Below are positions 17,542 to 26,212 of a stretch of 64,000 bases of DNA, one piece after another. A model generated the notes under the pieces. That model was not told the origin of the DNA, did no database searches, and saw nothing but the letters and a program-made list of their open reading frames with translations. This stretch comes from Cryobacterium suzukii (GTDB lineage Bacteria; Actinomycetota; Actinomycetes; Actinomycetales; Microbacteriaceae), in contig NZ_SOHJ01000014.1 in NCBI RefSeq assembly GCF_004403185.1, positions 248,001 to 312,000 on the forward strand, written 5' to 3'. A program made the position numbers and the translations under genes. How positions within the stretch are numbered: the first letter of the stretch is position 1; each line of letters starts with the position of its first letter.

Positions 17542-18510
17542 GTGCGTACGCCCATGGTCATGTCCGGCAGCGGCGAGCGAATCCTGTTCGTGCATGCCCG
17601 GCCCGGCGACGAATCCGCACTGACCGGCGGCACTATCGCCCGGCTGCGCGCCGACGGATCCCGGGTGGCTGTGCTTTACGCCGTTGCTCCGACCGAAACG
17701 GATGCCGCGATCTCCGCGGCGCTGGCCGAACTCGGGGCGCGCGTCTGGCACCGCTTGCCGCAGGCCTCCGGGCATGAATTCGAATCGACCTTTCGAGAGG
17801 CCATTGACGCACTCGGCGCAACCGCAGTGGTTGTCGGCACCGTCGACAACGGTCTGCGTGTGGCCGCGACGACCGCAGCGCACGAGGCCGGCCTGCCGGT
17901 GTTTCTGGCCCGCACGGTGCGCCAGGCAGCCGGCCAGCGTCTCATCGCCATCGACGTCGGCGGTTACCTCGATGAGAAACTGCGCGCACTCTCGCACTTT
18001 CCCGCGCGCTGGACCCTGACCGAACGCACTTGCGTCCTGGCCGACGGGGCCACCGATGTAATCACCGACACCGAAACGTTCCTAAGAGTGGATGCCCCGC
18101 GCTCAGCGCTGCCCGCGCCCACCGAGCGACCCGCTCGCCCGACCCTGGCAAACCGGTCGTTGAGCGGTCTCGGCGGACTGCTTCTGGGTATCCTTTTCGG
18201 CGTGCTGGGAACCATCGCTCACCAGGCCACCGTAACCCTGTTCGGTGTGGCGCTTCCGATCGGCCTGACAATCGCGTTCGTCGGAATCGGCGCGCTTCTG
18301 CTCGGGCTGCGCCTTGTCGTGGGGGACAGGTTCGTGGTCGGCCTCGCCGCGGCGGGATTACTACTGACCATTTTTGTGCTGTCACTGCGCGGTTCCGGAG
18401 GGTCGGTGCTCGTGCCGGCTGGCCTGCCCGGAACCCTGTGGACCGTTGTTCCGGCGCTGATCGCGGCTTTTGTGCTGGCCTGGCCGAAACTGCCGCCGCG
18501 CCGACGCTAG
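17542..18510 (+). CDS. Membrane-anchored degenerate LmbE/PIG-L-like protein
   Basis: 322 residues from GTG 17542; ATG at 17554 or 17560 is also possible and no clear ribosome-binding site decides. The N-terminal 170 residues resemble LmbE/PIG-L deacetylases (MshB/Mca type), a Rossmann-like fold beginning 'ILFVHARPGDESALTGGTIA'. The zinc motif HPDDE has become RPGDE, and the later HxxH region reads 'TVDNGLRVAATTAA', so zinc ligands appear lost. The C-terminal 130 residues form four hydrophobic helices. It is probably a membrane-bound non-catalytic relative, encoded just upstream of fdxA and dapC. Confidence 0.7.
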   Translation: MRTPMVMSGSGERILFVHARPGDESALTGGTIARLRADGSRVAVLYAVAPTETDAAISAALAELGARVWHRLPQASGHEFESTFREAIDALGATAVVVGTVDNGLRVAATTAAHEAGLPVFLARTVRQAAGQRLIAIDVGGYLDEKLRALSHFPARWTLTERTCVLADGATDVITDTETFLRVDAPRSALPAPTERPARPTLANRSLSGLGGLLLGILFGVLGTIAHQATVTLFGVALPIGLTIAFVGIGALLLGLRLVVGDRFVVGLAAAGLLLTIFVLSLRGSGGSVLVPAGLPGTLWTVVPALIAAFVLAWPKLPPRRR

Positions 18511-18552
18511 CCGGCATCGCGTCATACGGAAAGGGGCCCGACCGCGGGGGCG

Positions 18553-18558
18553 TAGAAT
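18553..18558 (+). promoter_or_regulatory. Candidate -10 element of fdxA
   Basis: TAGAAT lies 33 bp before the GTG start, with a GAAGGGA ribosome-binding site between them. No recognisable -35 hexamer is present. Confidence 0.5.
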
Positions 18559-18591
18559 CAGGAGTCCGCTCTCGAAGGGAATCCCCAGCCT

Positions 18592-18915
18592 GTGACGTAT
18601 GTGATCGCTCTTCCGTGCGTCGATGTGAAAGATCGTGCCTGCATCGATGAATGCCCGGTGGACTGCATTTATGAGGGCGAACGCTCCCTCTATATTCATC
18701 CTGACGAGTGCGTCGACTGCGGCGCCTGTGAACCGGTCTGCCCGGTCGAGGCCATCTATTACGAAGATGACCTGCCCGAACAGTGGGCCGACTACTACAA
18801 AGCCAACGTGGAATTCTTCGACGACATCGGCTCCCCAGGAGGCGCCGCCAAGATCGGCGTGCTCGCCAAGGACCACCCCGTCATCTCCGCACTGCCGCCC
18901 CAGGTTGCGCACTAA
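18592..18915 (+). CDS. fdxA: Seven-iron ferredoxin (3Fe-4S / 4Fe-4S)
   Basis: 107 residues, GTG start with GAAGGGA 12 nt upstream. The classical actinobacterial FdxA pattern is visible: '[20 protein letters not shown]' followed by 'CPVDCIYEG' and '[20 protein letters not shown]', which ligate one [3Fe-4S] and one [4Fe-4S] cluster. It is a soluble low-potential electron carrier. It precedes dapC by 9 bp, an association widespread in Actinobacteria, and the two are likely co-transcribed. Confidence 0.97.
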   Translation: MTYVIALPCVDVKDRACIDECPVDCIYEGERSLYIHPDECVDCGACEPVCPVEAIYYEDDLPEQWADYYKANVEFFDDIGSPGGAAKIGVLAKDHPVISALPPQVAH

Positions 18916-18924
18916 GCGATTTTC

Positions 18925-20025
18925 GTGCTGAAGCCACTGCCGGATTATCCCTGGGATCAGATGGTCCCTTTTGCCACCCGGGCACGGCAGCACGCCGACG
19001 GCATCGTCGACCTGTCGATCGGTTCGCCGGTCGATGCCACGCCCGACGTGGTGCAGCAGGCGCTGCGAGCTGCAACGGATGCCCACGCCTATCCGCAAAC
19101 CGTCGGTACGCCCGCCCTGCAACAGGCGATCATCGACTGGTATGCCCGGCGCCGTGGTGTCACTGGCCTCGAACCGAAAAACGTGTTGCCCACGATCGGT
19201 TCCAAGGAGCTCGTGGCTCTCATGCCGTTCATGCTTGGCCTCGGCGAGGGCGACACGATCGTGCACCCGCTGGCGGCCTACCCGACCTACGCGATCGGTG
19301 CTGCTATTTCCGGCGCTGCGGCCCTGGCCTCCGATGATCCGGCAGAGTGGCCCGAATCGACCAAGCTGATCTGGCTGAACAGCCCCGGAAACCCGGACGG
19401 CCGAGTTTTGTCGGTCGATGACCTGCGCGCTGCCGTCGCCCGTGCCCGCGAACTCGACGCCGTGATCGTGAGCGACGAGTGTTATGCCGAGCTCGGCTGG
19501 GACGCGCCATGGAATGCCGAGGCCATTCCAAGCATCCTCGACCCCCGAGTTATTGACGGCGACCGGCGCAACGTCGTCGCGATCTACTCGCTCAGCAAGC
19601 AGTCCAACATGGCCGGCTATCGGGCGGCCTTCGCGGCCGGCTGTAGCGGCGTACTCGCGCGCCTGCTGACCGTGCGGAAGCACGCCGGCCTCATGCTTCC
19701 GGCGCCGCTCCAGGCGGCAATGATCGCCGCCCTCGGCGACGACGAGCACGTAAGCGTGCAGAAGGAGCGCTATCGCGCACGCCGCGCTGCCCTGCGCCCC
19801 GCGCTGGAGGCGGCCGGCTTTCGCATCGATCAGAGCGAAGCCGGGCTCTACCTGTGGGCAACCGAGGGACGTCCCGCCTGGCAATCCATCGAACGGATGG
19901 CCGCCCGTGGCATTCTGGCCGGTCCCGGTCCGTTCTATGGCGATGTCTACCCCGAGCATGTGCGATTCTCGCTCACCGCGACCGACGAGCGCATCGCCGC
20001 CGCTGTGGCACGCTTGTTGGTTTAA
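18925..20025 (+). CDS. dapC: Succinyldiaminopimelate transaminase DapC
   Basis: 366 residues, GTG start 9 bp after fdxA. A fold-type I aminotransferase: substrate-binding 'DLSIGSPVDATPDVV' near the N-terminus, 'LNSPGNPDGRV' and 'VSDECYAELGWD' in the middle, and the PLP lysine in 'YSLSKQSNMAGYR'. Actinobacterial proteins encoded next to fdxA are DapC, converting N-succinyl-2-amino-6-oxopimelate to N-succinyl-diaminopimelate. DapD and DapE, the steps before and after, are encoded at 26-28 kb, which supports the assignment over a generic aminotransferase. Confidence 0.9.
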   Translation: MLKPLPDYPWDQMVPFATRARQHADGIVDLSIGSPVDATPDVVQQALRAATDAHAYPQTVGTPALQQAIIDWYARRRGVTGLEPKNVLPTIGSKELVALMPFMLGLGEGDTIVHPLAAYPTYAIGAAISGAAALASDDPAEWPESTKLIWLNSPGNPDGRVLSVDDLRAAVARARELDAVIVSDECYAELGWDAPWNAEAIPSILDPRVIDGDRRNVVAIYSLSKQSNMAGYRAAFAAGCSGVLARLLTVRKHAGLMLPAPLQAAMIAALGDDEHVSVQKERYRARRAALRPALEAAGFRIDQSEAGLYLWATEGRPAWQSIERMAARGILAGPGPFYGDVYPEHVRFSLTATDERIAAAVARLLV

Positions 20026-20106
20026 CGCAGCGTCTGTCTCGGCTTGGGATCTGTGGACTTCCGCCAACGAACCGCCCGAAGTCTTAGCTGATGCAACAGT
20101 AGGTGG

Positions 20107-20121
20107 TTAGGCCGATTAGGC
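20107..20121 (+). repeat. Short direct repeat upstream of gltA
   Basis: TTAGGC occurs twice with a 3-nt spacer, about 100 bp before the gltA start. It could be half-sites of a regulator; evidence is limited to repetition. Confidence 0.3.
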
Positions 20122-20218
20122 TGTAGTCGCGGCGGAATCGAACACAGCAGCTTCATCATTGGCCGATTCAGTGACGCGTCGCCACATTTCATCCGGCAGA
20201 GATACCCGAGGAGGCTCC

Positions 20219-21544
20219 GTGACCGACGTCGCGCAGCAGACAACATCCGGCGAACCGATGAGCGCTGACCCCAACAAGGTCACAATCACTTTCCCCGGCG
20301 GGAGCGCAGAGTTCCCGATCCTGACCAGTGTGGACGGCGTGTCGAGCATCGACATCTCCACCCTGACCAAGAAGACCGGCCTCACCACGCTGGACTACGG
20401 TTTCGTGAACACGGCCGCAACCCGCTCCGCGATCACCTATATCGACGGTGACGCCGGCATCCTGCGCTATCGCGGGTATCCGATCGAACAGATCGCCCAG
20501 AACTCGAACTTCCTCGAGACGGCCTGGCTGCTGATCTACGGTGATCTGCCCAGCGCGAGCGAACTGGCTAACTTTGACGATCGCATCCGTCATCACACGC
20601 TGTTGCACGAAGACATGCGCCGGTTCTTTGATTCCCTGCCGCACAAGGCGCACCCGATGAGCGTTCTCGCCTCTGGCGTGTCTGCCCTGTCGACGTTCTA
20701 CCAGGACTCGCTCGACCCGAAGGACCCGGAGCAGGTCGAGATTTCCACCATTCGCCTGCTGGCCAAGCTGCCGGTCATGGCCGCCTACGCGCACAAGAAG
20801 AGCGTCGGCCAGGCTTTTCTCTACCCCGACAATTCCCTGAGCTTCGTCGACAACTTCCTCAAGCTCAACTTCGGCAACATGGCCGAGCCCTACGAGATCA
20901 ACCCGGTCGTGAGCAAGGCCCTTGAACGCCTGCTCATGCTTCACGAAGACCACGAGCAGAACGCGTCGACCTCGACGGTGCGCCTGGTCGGCTCGACCGA
21001 GGCCAACCTGTTCGCGTCGGTCTCCTCCGGCATCAACGCGCTGTTTGGACCGCTGCACGGCGGAGCCAACGAAGCCGTACTGTCGATGCTCGGCGAGATC
21101 CAGGCATCCGGTCAGGGCGTCGAAAAGTACGTCGAACGTGTCAAGAATAAAGAGCAGGGCGTAAAGCTCATGGGCTTCGGCCACCGGGTCTACAAGAACT
21201 ACGACCCGCGCGCCACCCTGGTCAAGGAGAGCGCCCACGAGGTACTGGCCGCTCTCGGCGTCAAGGACGACCTGCTGGACATTGCGCAGGAACTCGAGCA
21301 CATCGCGCTCAACGACGATTACTTCAAGGAACGTCGCTTGTACCCCAACGTCGATTTCTACACCGGCGTCATTTACAAGGCAATGGGCTTTCCGACGCGC
21401 ATGTTCACCGTGCTCTTCGCGATCGGTCGTCTCCCCGGCTGGGTCGCGCACTGGCGTGAGATGAACGAGGATCCGGCCACCAAGATCGGTCGCCCGCAGC
21501 AGTTGTACGTGGGCTCTCCGGCGCGCGACTACCCGCGCCGGTAG
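20219..21544 (+). CDS. gltA: Citrate synthase
   Basis: 441 residues from GTG 20219, preferred over an upstream in-frame ATG because GAGGAGG precedes it by 4-5 nt. Type-II citrate synthase signatures are visible: 'SVSSGINALFGPLHGGANEA' with catalytic His, 'LMGFGHRVYKNYDPRA' with the second His, and 'NVDFYTGVIYKAMGFP' with catalytic Asp. It condenses acetyl-CoA and oxaloacetate at entry to the TCA cycle. The leader contains a direct repeat TTAGGC-CGA-TTAGGC at 20107-20121. Confidence 0.97.
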   Translation: MTDVAQQTTSGEPMSADPNKVTITFPGGSAEFPILTSVDGVSSIDISTLTKKTGLTTLDYGFVNTAATRSAITYIDGDAGILRYRGYPIEQIAQNSNFLETAWLLIYGDLPSASELANFDDRIRHHTLLHEDMRRFFDSLPHKAHPMSVLASGVSALSTFYQDSLDPKDPEQVEISTIRLLAKLPVMAAYAHKKSVGQAFLYPDNSLSFVDNFLKLNFGNMAEPYEINPVVSKALERLLMLHEDHEQNASTSTVRLVGSTEANLFASVSSGINALFGPLHGGANEAVLSMLGEIQASGQGVEKYVERVKNKEQGVKLMGFGHRVYKNYDPRATLVKESAHEVLAALGVKDDLLDIAQELEHIALNDDYFKERRLYPNVDFYTGVIYKAMGFPTRMFTVLFAIGRLPGWVAHWREMNEDPATKIGRPQQLYVGSPARDYPRR

Positions 21545-21607
21545 TACTGCTTCCTGTTCGGGGGCGTGCTCCATGGGCGTTGCGATGCCGGTGTCACGGC
21601 CGGTTCC

Positions 21608-21632
21608 TTGACAACTCCATTTCGTTGACAAC
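21608..21632 (+). repeat. Direct repeat TTGACAAC
   Basis: Two copies of TTGACAAC start at 21608 and 21625, 17 bp apart. Each contains a perfect -35 hexamer TTGACA, but neither is followed by a convincing -10 at normal spacing. The repeat lies between gltA and the flavoprotein gene. Confidence 0.35.
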
Positions 21633-21779
21633 GGATGCTCAGCGCCGTCCACTTTCCGCGTTCCACCGTTCGCCGGATGTGGAATGGACCCGCGGAACGT
21701 ATTCGTGAGGCGGAATATGCACGGGAATACGCTTTGAGAGGGCGCCAAGCCGTGGAGTCCGTCACTGAAAGGTACGCCC

Positions 21780-23267
21780 ATGACTCCGCTCGAGATGACT
21801 GCGGCCGCGACACTCGCGACGGCCACCCCCACAACTTCTCGCCCGATGCAGACACTGCCGACGATCATTCAAGGCGGCATGGGCGTTGCCGTTTCATCGT
21901 GGCAGCTTGCCCGCGCGGTGTCCAAGGCGGGTCAGCTCGGTGTCGTCAGCGGTACGGCTCTCGACACGGTCATCGCTCGACGCTTGCAGGACGGTGACGC
22001 GGGTGGCCACGTGCGGCGAGCGTTGGCTCACTTCCCGGTGCCGGCCCTCGCCGACCGGGTACTGAGGAAGTACTTTCGCCTCGGCGGTCGCGCCCCGGGA
22101 ATTCCGTACCTTCCCATCGCCAAGGTCAGCCAGCATCCGCTCGTGAAATCGCTTGAGCTGAGCGTCGTCGCGAACTTTGCCGAAGTCTGGCTGGCCAAGC
22201 AGGGCCACGATGGACTGGTTGGCATCAATTTTCTCGAGAAGGTGCAGCTCGCCACTCCGAGCGCGGCCTACGGAGCGATGTTGGCTGGAGTCGACTACGT
22301 GCTGATGGGAGCGGGGATTCCGGCCGAGATTCCTGCGCTGCTCACCGGACTGGCCCAGCACGAGACCCGGGCGCTCGACCTGCACGTCGAGAACTCCACC
22401 ACCAGGTACTCCGTCGAGTTCAATCCGGAAGCCCTGACCGGTGGAGGACTGCCGCCGTTACACCGCCCCCATTTCCTGGCGATCGTCGCTGCCCACGTTC
22501 TCGCTGTGTACCTGACCCGGGAGGAGTCGACGCGTCCCGACGGCTTCATCATTGAAGGGCCGCGGGCCGGCGGGCACAACGCACCGCCGCGCGGACGCGG
22601 CGTGCTCGACGACGATGGCCAACCTGTCTACGGCCCGCGGGATGACGCCGATTTGGCGAAGGTCGCAGCGGTCGGCCTGCCGTTCTGGGTCGCCGGCGGT
22701 TACGGCACTCCCGAGCGGGTCAGCGAAGCCCTCGCAATCGGAGCCGCTGGCGTTCAGGTGGGCACGCTGTTCGCTCTCGCGGCTGAATCCGGCCTCGACG
22801 AGACCCTGCGGGAGCAGCTGCTCCACCAAATCGACGGCCAGGGGCTGCGGATTCGTACCGATCCGCTGGCCTCCTCAACGGGATTCCCGTTCAAAGTCGC
22901 GACGCTGCCCGGAACCTTGTCCGACGCCACCCTGTACGAAGAGCGCCCGCGCCTGTGCGATCTCGGTTATCTCCGGGTGCCGTACGAACGCGCCCCCGGA
23001 GTGCTCGGCTACCGGTGCCCGGCCGAACCGGTCGCGACGTTTGTGCGCAAGGGCGGTTCCAGCGAGGAGGCCGCCGGCCGCAAATGCCTCTGCAACGCCC
23101 TCACGGCCAACGTAGGACTGAGCCAAACCCGACGAGACGGATACGAGGAGTTGCCGCTGGTCACTCTCGGTACTGACCTCGACGGGGTCACCGCCCTGCG
23201 TGCCGCGCACCCCCAAGGCTGGTCCGCCACTGAAGCCGTAGCCTACCTCGAGTCTAAATCTCGTTAG
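21780..23267 (+). CDS. Nitronate monooxygenase-like FMN flavoprotein
   Basis: 495 residues, longer than the usual 320-360 of nitronate monooxygenases. A TIM-barrel: 'TIIQGGMGVAVSSWQLARAV' at the start, 'VDYVLMGAGIPAEIPALL', the FMN/substrate motif 'IEGPRAGGHNAPPRG' and 'FWVAGGYGTPERVSEALAIG' for phosphate binding. The C-terminal third carries an extra Cys-containing segment ('YRCPAEPVA', 'GRKCLCNALTANVGL'). The ATG has GAAAGG 7-8 nt upstream. These enzymes oxidise nitronates or related toxins; the actual substrate cannot be told. A second possibility is an enoyl reductase-like role (FabK relative). Confidence 0.8.
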   Translation: MTPLEMTAAATLATATPTTSRPMQTLPTIIQGGMGVAVSSWQLARAVSKAGQLGVVSGTALDTVIARRLQDGDAGGHVRRALAHFPVPALADRVLRKYFRLGGRAPGIPYLPIAKVSQHPLVKSLELSVVANFAEVWLAKQGHDGLVGINFLEKVQLATPSAAYGAMLAGVDYVLMGAGIPAEIPALLTGLAQHETRALDLHVENSTTRYSVEFNPEALTGGGLPPLHRPHFLAIVAAHVLAVYLTREESTRPDGFIIEGPRAGGHNAPPRGRGVLDDDGQPVYGPRDDADLAKVAAVGLPFWVAGGYGTPERVSEALAIGAAGVQVGTLFALAAESGLDETLREQLLHQIDGQGLRIRTDPLASSTGFPFKVATLPGTLSDATLYEERPRLCDLGYLRVPYERAPGVLGYRCPAEPVATFVRKGGSSEEAAGRKCLCNALTANVGLSQTRRDGYEELPLVTLGTDLDGVTALRAAHPQGWSATEAVAYLESKSR

Positions 23268-23278
23268 CAGCCTACGAA

Positions 23279-23303
23279 CTGAACCGGCGTAGTGCTGGTT
23301 CAG
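23279..23303 (+). terminator. Weak hairpin after the flavoprotein gene
   Basis: The perfect 7-bp arms CTGAACC (23279-23285) and GGTTCAG (23297-23303) lie 11 bp beyond the stop codon without a T-run. Confidence 0.35.
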
Positions 23304-23309
23304 TCGGGC

Positions 23310-23346
23310 GGATACCCGGACACCGGGATACCGGGACACCGGGACG
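23310..23346 (+). repeat. Tandem 8-bp repeat GGAYACCG
   Basis: Four consecutive 8-mers (GGATACCC, GGACACCG, GGATACCG, GGACACCG) plus a partial fifth lie between two convergent genes; equivalently a 16-bp unit twice. This is a possible slippage-prone microsatellite. Confidence 0.8.
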
Positions 23347-23463
23347 GTCCTTTCGACGGGCGCCGCGAAATTTGGCTGCGCGGTGAGTAGCGGGTCAGCA
23401 GCCGGGGTCGCGGGGCTGGCGAGGCAGCCTTCGGTGACGAGAACGGTGGACTCGTTTGCGGCC

Positions 23464-26118
23464 CTACGAGGCCGGCTCTAGGGTCAGCGTGTCTGCCGCA
23501 TCGTCCTTGATGGCGGCCGGTGTGAACAGCCACCGCCGAGTCTCATGGTCGCGCCAGAGCGGCGCCTGATCGGTGTAGTTGGGGTGGAAAGCGTGCCCGG
23601 ATGCCCCGGTGAGGTTGATCCAGGTGGAGTCGTCGAAGTTCTCCAGGCTGACGACCTGTCGCATCGACGGTACCCAGTCCACCTGGTAGCCCTGGGTGGC
23701 ATCCCAGCCGACCGCGTTGACGACGGCTGAACCTCCGGCGAGCTCGTACGGCCCGCGGTTGAATAACCATTCCAGCGGGGCGATCCCGGACTTGCCGAAG
23801 CTCTGGTTGGTGAGCTCGAGGGTGTGGATGGCGCCCCACTGCCAGTCCGTCGGGTTCGATCCCATGAGGTCGGCAGCCTCCACCGAGGCATCCGTCAGAA
23901 CTCGGCGTAGCATGCTCTCCTGCCCGACGGTTCCGTAGGCGGCGTTGGACCACCACGGGGAGTTCGGCTCAGCGAGCAAACTCATGACCACGGAGAAGGA
24001 ACGATCACCGCCGGTGAGGGCAGCGTCGGCGTTGATCTTGCCGGTAAACATGTCGTGCAGCAGCGTGCTCCAGATCACGTTGAAGTACGCGGCGGCGGCA
24101 CTGTCGGCGTCCATCTGGTAGTCCCAGCCGTCGAGCAGCTTCTGCGCTTCGGTGGCGTCGCCGGTGAGCCGCACCTGCTGCAGTGCCGGTACCAGGGCCG
24201 CCGCGATGGCGCTGTAGTTGTCACCCTGAATCTCGCTCATCAGCTTTGCGGTCAGCGGGGTTTTCGCGGCAATGAGTTCTTGTAGCCGAGCCGTGATCTG
24301 GTTCGCCCGATAGCCCAGATCCCAATCGGCGGTCAATAGGTACGGGTAGCTCTGGTCGACGGCCGCGTTATTGGCCGTGACGATGTATCCGCTCGGCGGA
24401 TTGAAGGTGCTGGGCAGGGCGTCAAAGGGGATATACCCGGTCCAGCCGTACTGGCTGATCCAGCCCGGCACCGGCAGGGTGCCGTTGCCGCTGGCCCGAA
24501 TGGGGATAAGCCCGGGTGCCTGATAGCCGATATTTCCGTCGACGTCGGCATAGGTCAAATTCTGCGCCGGCACCTCGAACAGAGCGGCTGCTGCGCGAAA
24601 GCTGGTCCAGTCGGTGGCCCGGTTCAGGGCGAAAATAGCGGATGCCGTGTGCCCCGGCGTGAGTGCCGTCCACTGTAACGACAGCTCATAGGTGGTTTGG
24701 TCAGCACCCGCCTCGGCGATCGGGGCTGGAGGTAGCCCCGCCGCCCCCGGAAAGTCACTTGCGATCTGCGGGTAGGCGGTGCCCTCGAAACCGCTCAGCA
24801 GTGGCCCGTGTCCGGTCGAGCGGATCTCGATCTTGACGTCGTCACCGCCGGCGACGGAGATCTTTTCGTCGCGCAGCAGCAGGGGCTGGAGAACGCCGTC
24901 GAATTCGTAGCTGTCGCCGGTGACCTTCTCGATATAGAGATCGGCGACGTCAGGGCCGAGGTTGGTGAAACCCCAGGCGATGCGCTCATTGTGGCCGATG
25001 ATCACGCCGGGCATTCCCGAAAAACTGTACCCGGCCACGTCGAACGGGCAGTCGGCGGTGATCGACTGGCAGCGCAACCCCACCTGATACCAGACCGAGG
25101 GCAGTGCAGGGCCGAGGTGCGGATCGTTGGCGAGCAGGGGCTTGCCAGTGTCGGTGAGGGCCCCGGCGACGACCCAGGAATTGGAACCGATCTCCCCGCC
25201 GGCCGGCCCGAGCAATTCCGGCACCGACTTGAGGTGCGCGCGCAACTCGGTGAGGGCCCCCGCGTATGAATCAACGGAATCGGAGCCGGATGCGTCGGGT
25301 GCGGTGTTCGAAGTGACGCCGCGGTCGGCGGCGGGGACATCCGTTGAATCGACGTTCGACCGTGCGGCCAGCGCCCCGGCCGACGGCAGGGTGACGGCCT
25401 GACTGCCGGTGATGGTGGGGTGCTGGTCGGCCGGAAAGCTCGGGTGCAGTTGGCTCACTTCGGCGGCCGTAAGCGTCGCTGACAGCAAGGCGCGGTCGAT
25501 CTCGTCGTCGAGGTTGGAGCGAAGGTCCCAGGCCATGGCTTTCAGCCACGCGACGGAGTCGGCCGGGGACCAGGGTTCCACCTCGTAACCGGGGTTTTGC
25601 AGGCCCAGGACGGCATACTCCAGCGACAGGTCGGCCCCGTGGTGGGTGCCGAGGTAGGCGTTCACGCCATCGGCGTAGGCCTGATAGTAGCCGAGGGTCA
25701 CCGGGTCGAGCAGGGCAACTTCCTGCTCGGCGACGGCTCGCCAGCCGAGCGTGCGCACGAATGTGTCGGTGCCGACCTGGCTTTCTCCGAACAGCTCCGA
25801 CAATCGCCCGCTCGTGATGTGCCGGCGAAAGTCCATCTCCCAGAACCGGTCCTGCGCATGCACGTAGCCCTCGGCGAGAAATAGGTCGGCAGCGGTCTTC
25901 GCTGTGATCTGGGGGATTCCGGCGTCGTCGCGTGTGACCGTGACCGTGTCGGTGAGCCCCGCGATGTCGATGGTGCCTGCCAGCGTCGGAAACGACCGCG
26001 TGACCGTCCAGACACCGAGACCGGCGGTGACCACAACCAGGCTGACCACGATAGTGAGCGCAATGAACAATCGCCGAACGCGACGGTGCCCCTTGCTGCG
26101 TGGTGCGTCCGTGCCCAC
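23464..26118 (-). CDS. Penicillin acylase-family amidase
   Basis: 884 residues, GTG start with GAGGGAG 5 nt upstream. An N-terminal uncleaved-looking anchor (about 14-40) precedes the alpha region 'YVHAQDRFWEMDFRRHITSG', typical of this Ntn-hydrolase family. A linker follows, then the autoproteolytic beta-chain start Gly-Ser in 'GGEIGSNSWVVAG' (nucleophile Ser), and 'IVTANNAAVDQSYPYLL' further on. Members hydrolyse amides such as penicillins, aculeacins or acyl-homoserine lactones (quorum quenching); the substrate is not predictable. It is transcribed alone and converges on the flavoprotein gene. Confidence 0.9.
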   Translation of the reverse strand: MGTDAPRSKGHRRVRRLFIALTIVVSLVVVTAGLGVWTVTRSFPTLAGTIDIAGLTDTVTVTRDDAGIPQITAKTAADLFLAEGYVHAQDRFWEMDFRRHITSGRLSELFGESQVGTDTFVRTLGWRAVAEQEVALLDPVTLGYYQAYADGVNAYLGTHHGADLSLEYAVLGLQNPGYEVEPWSPADSVAWLKAMAWDLRSNLDDEIDRALLSATLTAAEVSQLHPSFPADQHPTITGSQAVTLPSAGALAARSNVDSTDVPAADRGVTSNTAPDASGSDSVDSYAGALTELRAHLKSVPELLGPAGGEIGSNSWVVAGALTDTGKPLLANDPHLGPALPSVWYQVGLRCQSITADCPFDVAGYSFSGMPGVIIGHNERIAWGFTNLGPDVADLYIEKVTGDSYEFDGVLQPLLLRDEKISVAGGDDVKIEIRSTGHGPLLSGFEGTAYPQIASDFPGAAGLPPAPIAEAGADQTTYELSLQWTALTPGHTASAIFALNRATDWTSFRAAAALFEVPAQNLTYADVDGNIGYQAPGLIPIRASGNGTLPVPGWISQYGWTGYIPFDALPSTFNPPSGYIVTANNAAVDQSYPYLLTADWDLGYRANQITARLQELIAAKTPLTAKLMSEIQGDNYSAIAAALVPALQQVRLTGDATEAQKLLDGWDYQMDADSAAAAYFNVIWSTLLHDMFTGKINADAALTGGDRSFSVVMSLLAEPNSPWWSNAAYGTVGQESMLRRVLTDASVEAADLMGSNPTDWQWGAIHTLELTNQSFGKSGIAPLEWLFNRGPYELAGGSAVVNAVGWDATQGYQVDWVPSMRQVVSLENFDDSTWINLTGASGHAFHPNYTDQAPLWRDHETRRWLFTPAAIKDDAADTLTLEPAS

Positions 26119-26212
26119 ATCACTCCCTCGTGACTTGCGCGATCCCCACCCGAGCGGATACCGCTACCCGGATGCTAGCGGAACCCACCGACATCCGCTT
26201 GGCGGCAGCAGT

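Noticed and set aside
18382..21868. Two minus-strand open frames of about 560 codons each
   Set aside because: They are antisense to fdxA, dapC and gltA, all firmly identified on the plus strand.
23310..23346. CRISPR-like repeat array
   Set aside because: Units are 8 bp and contiguous with no spacers; no cas genes occur in the window.
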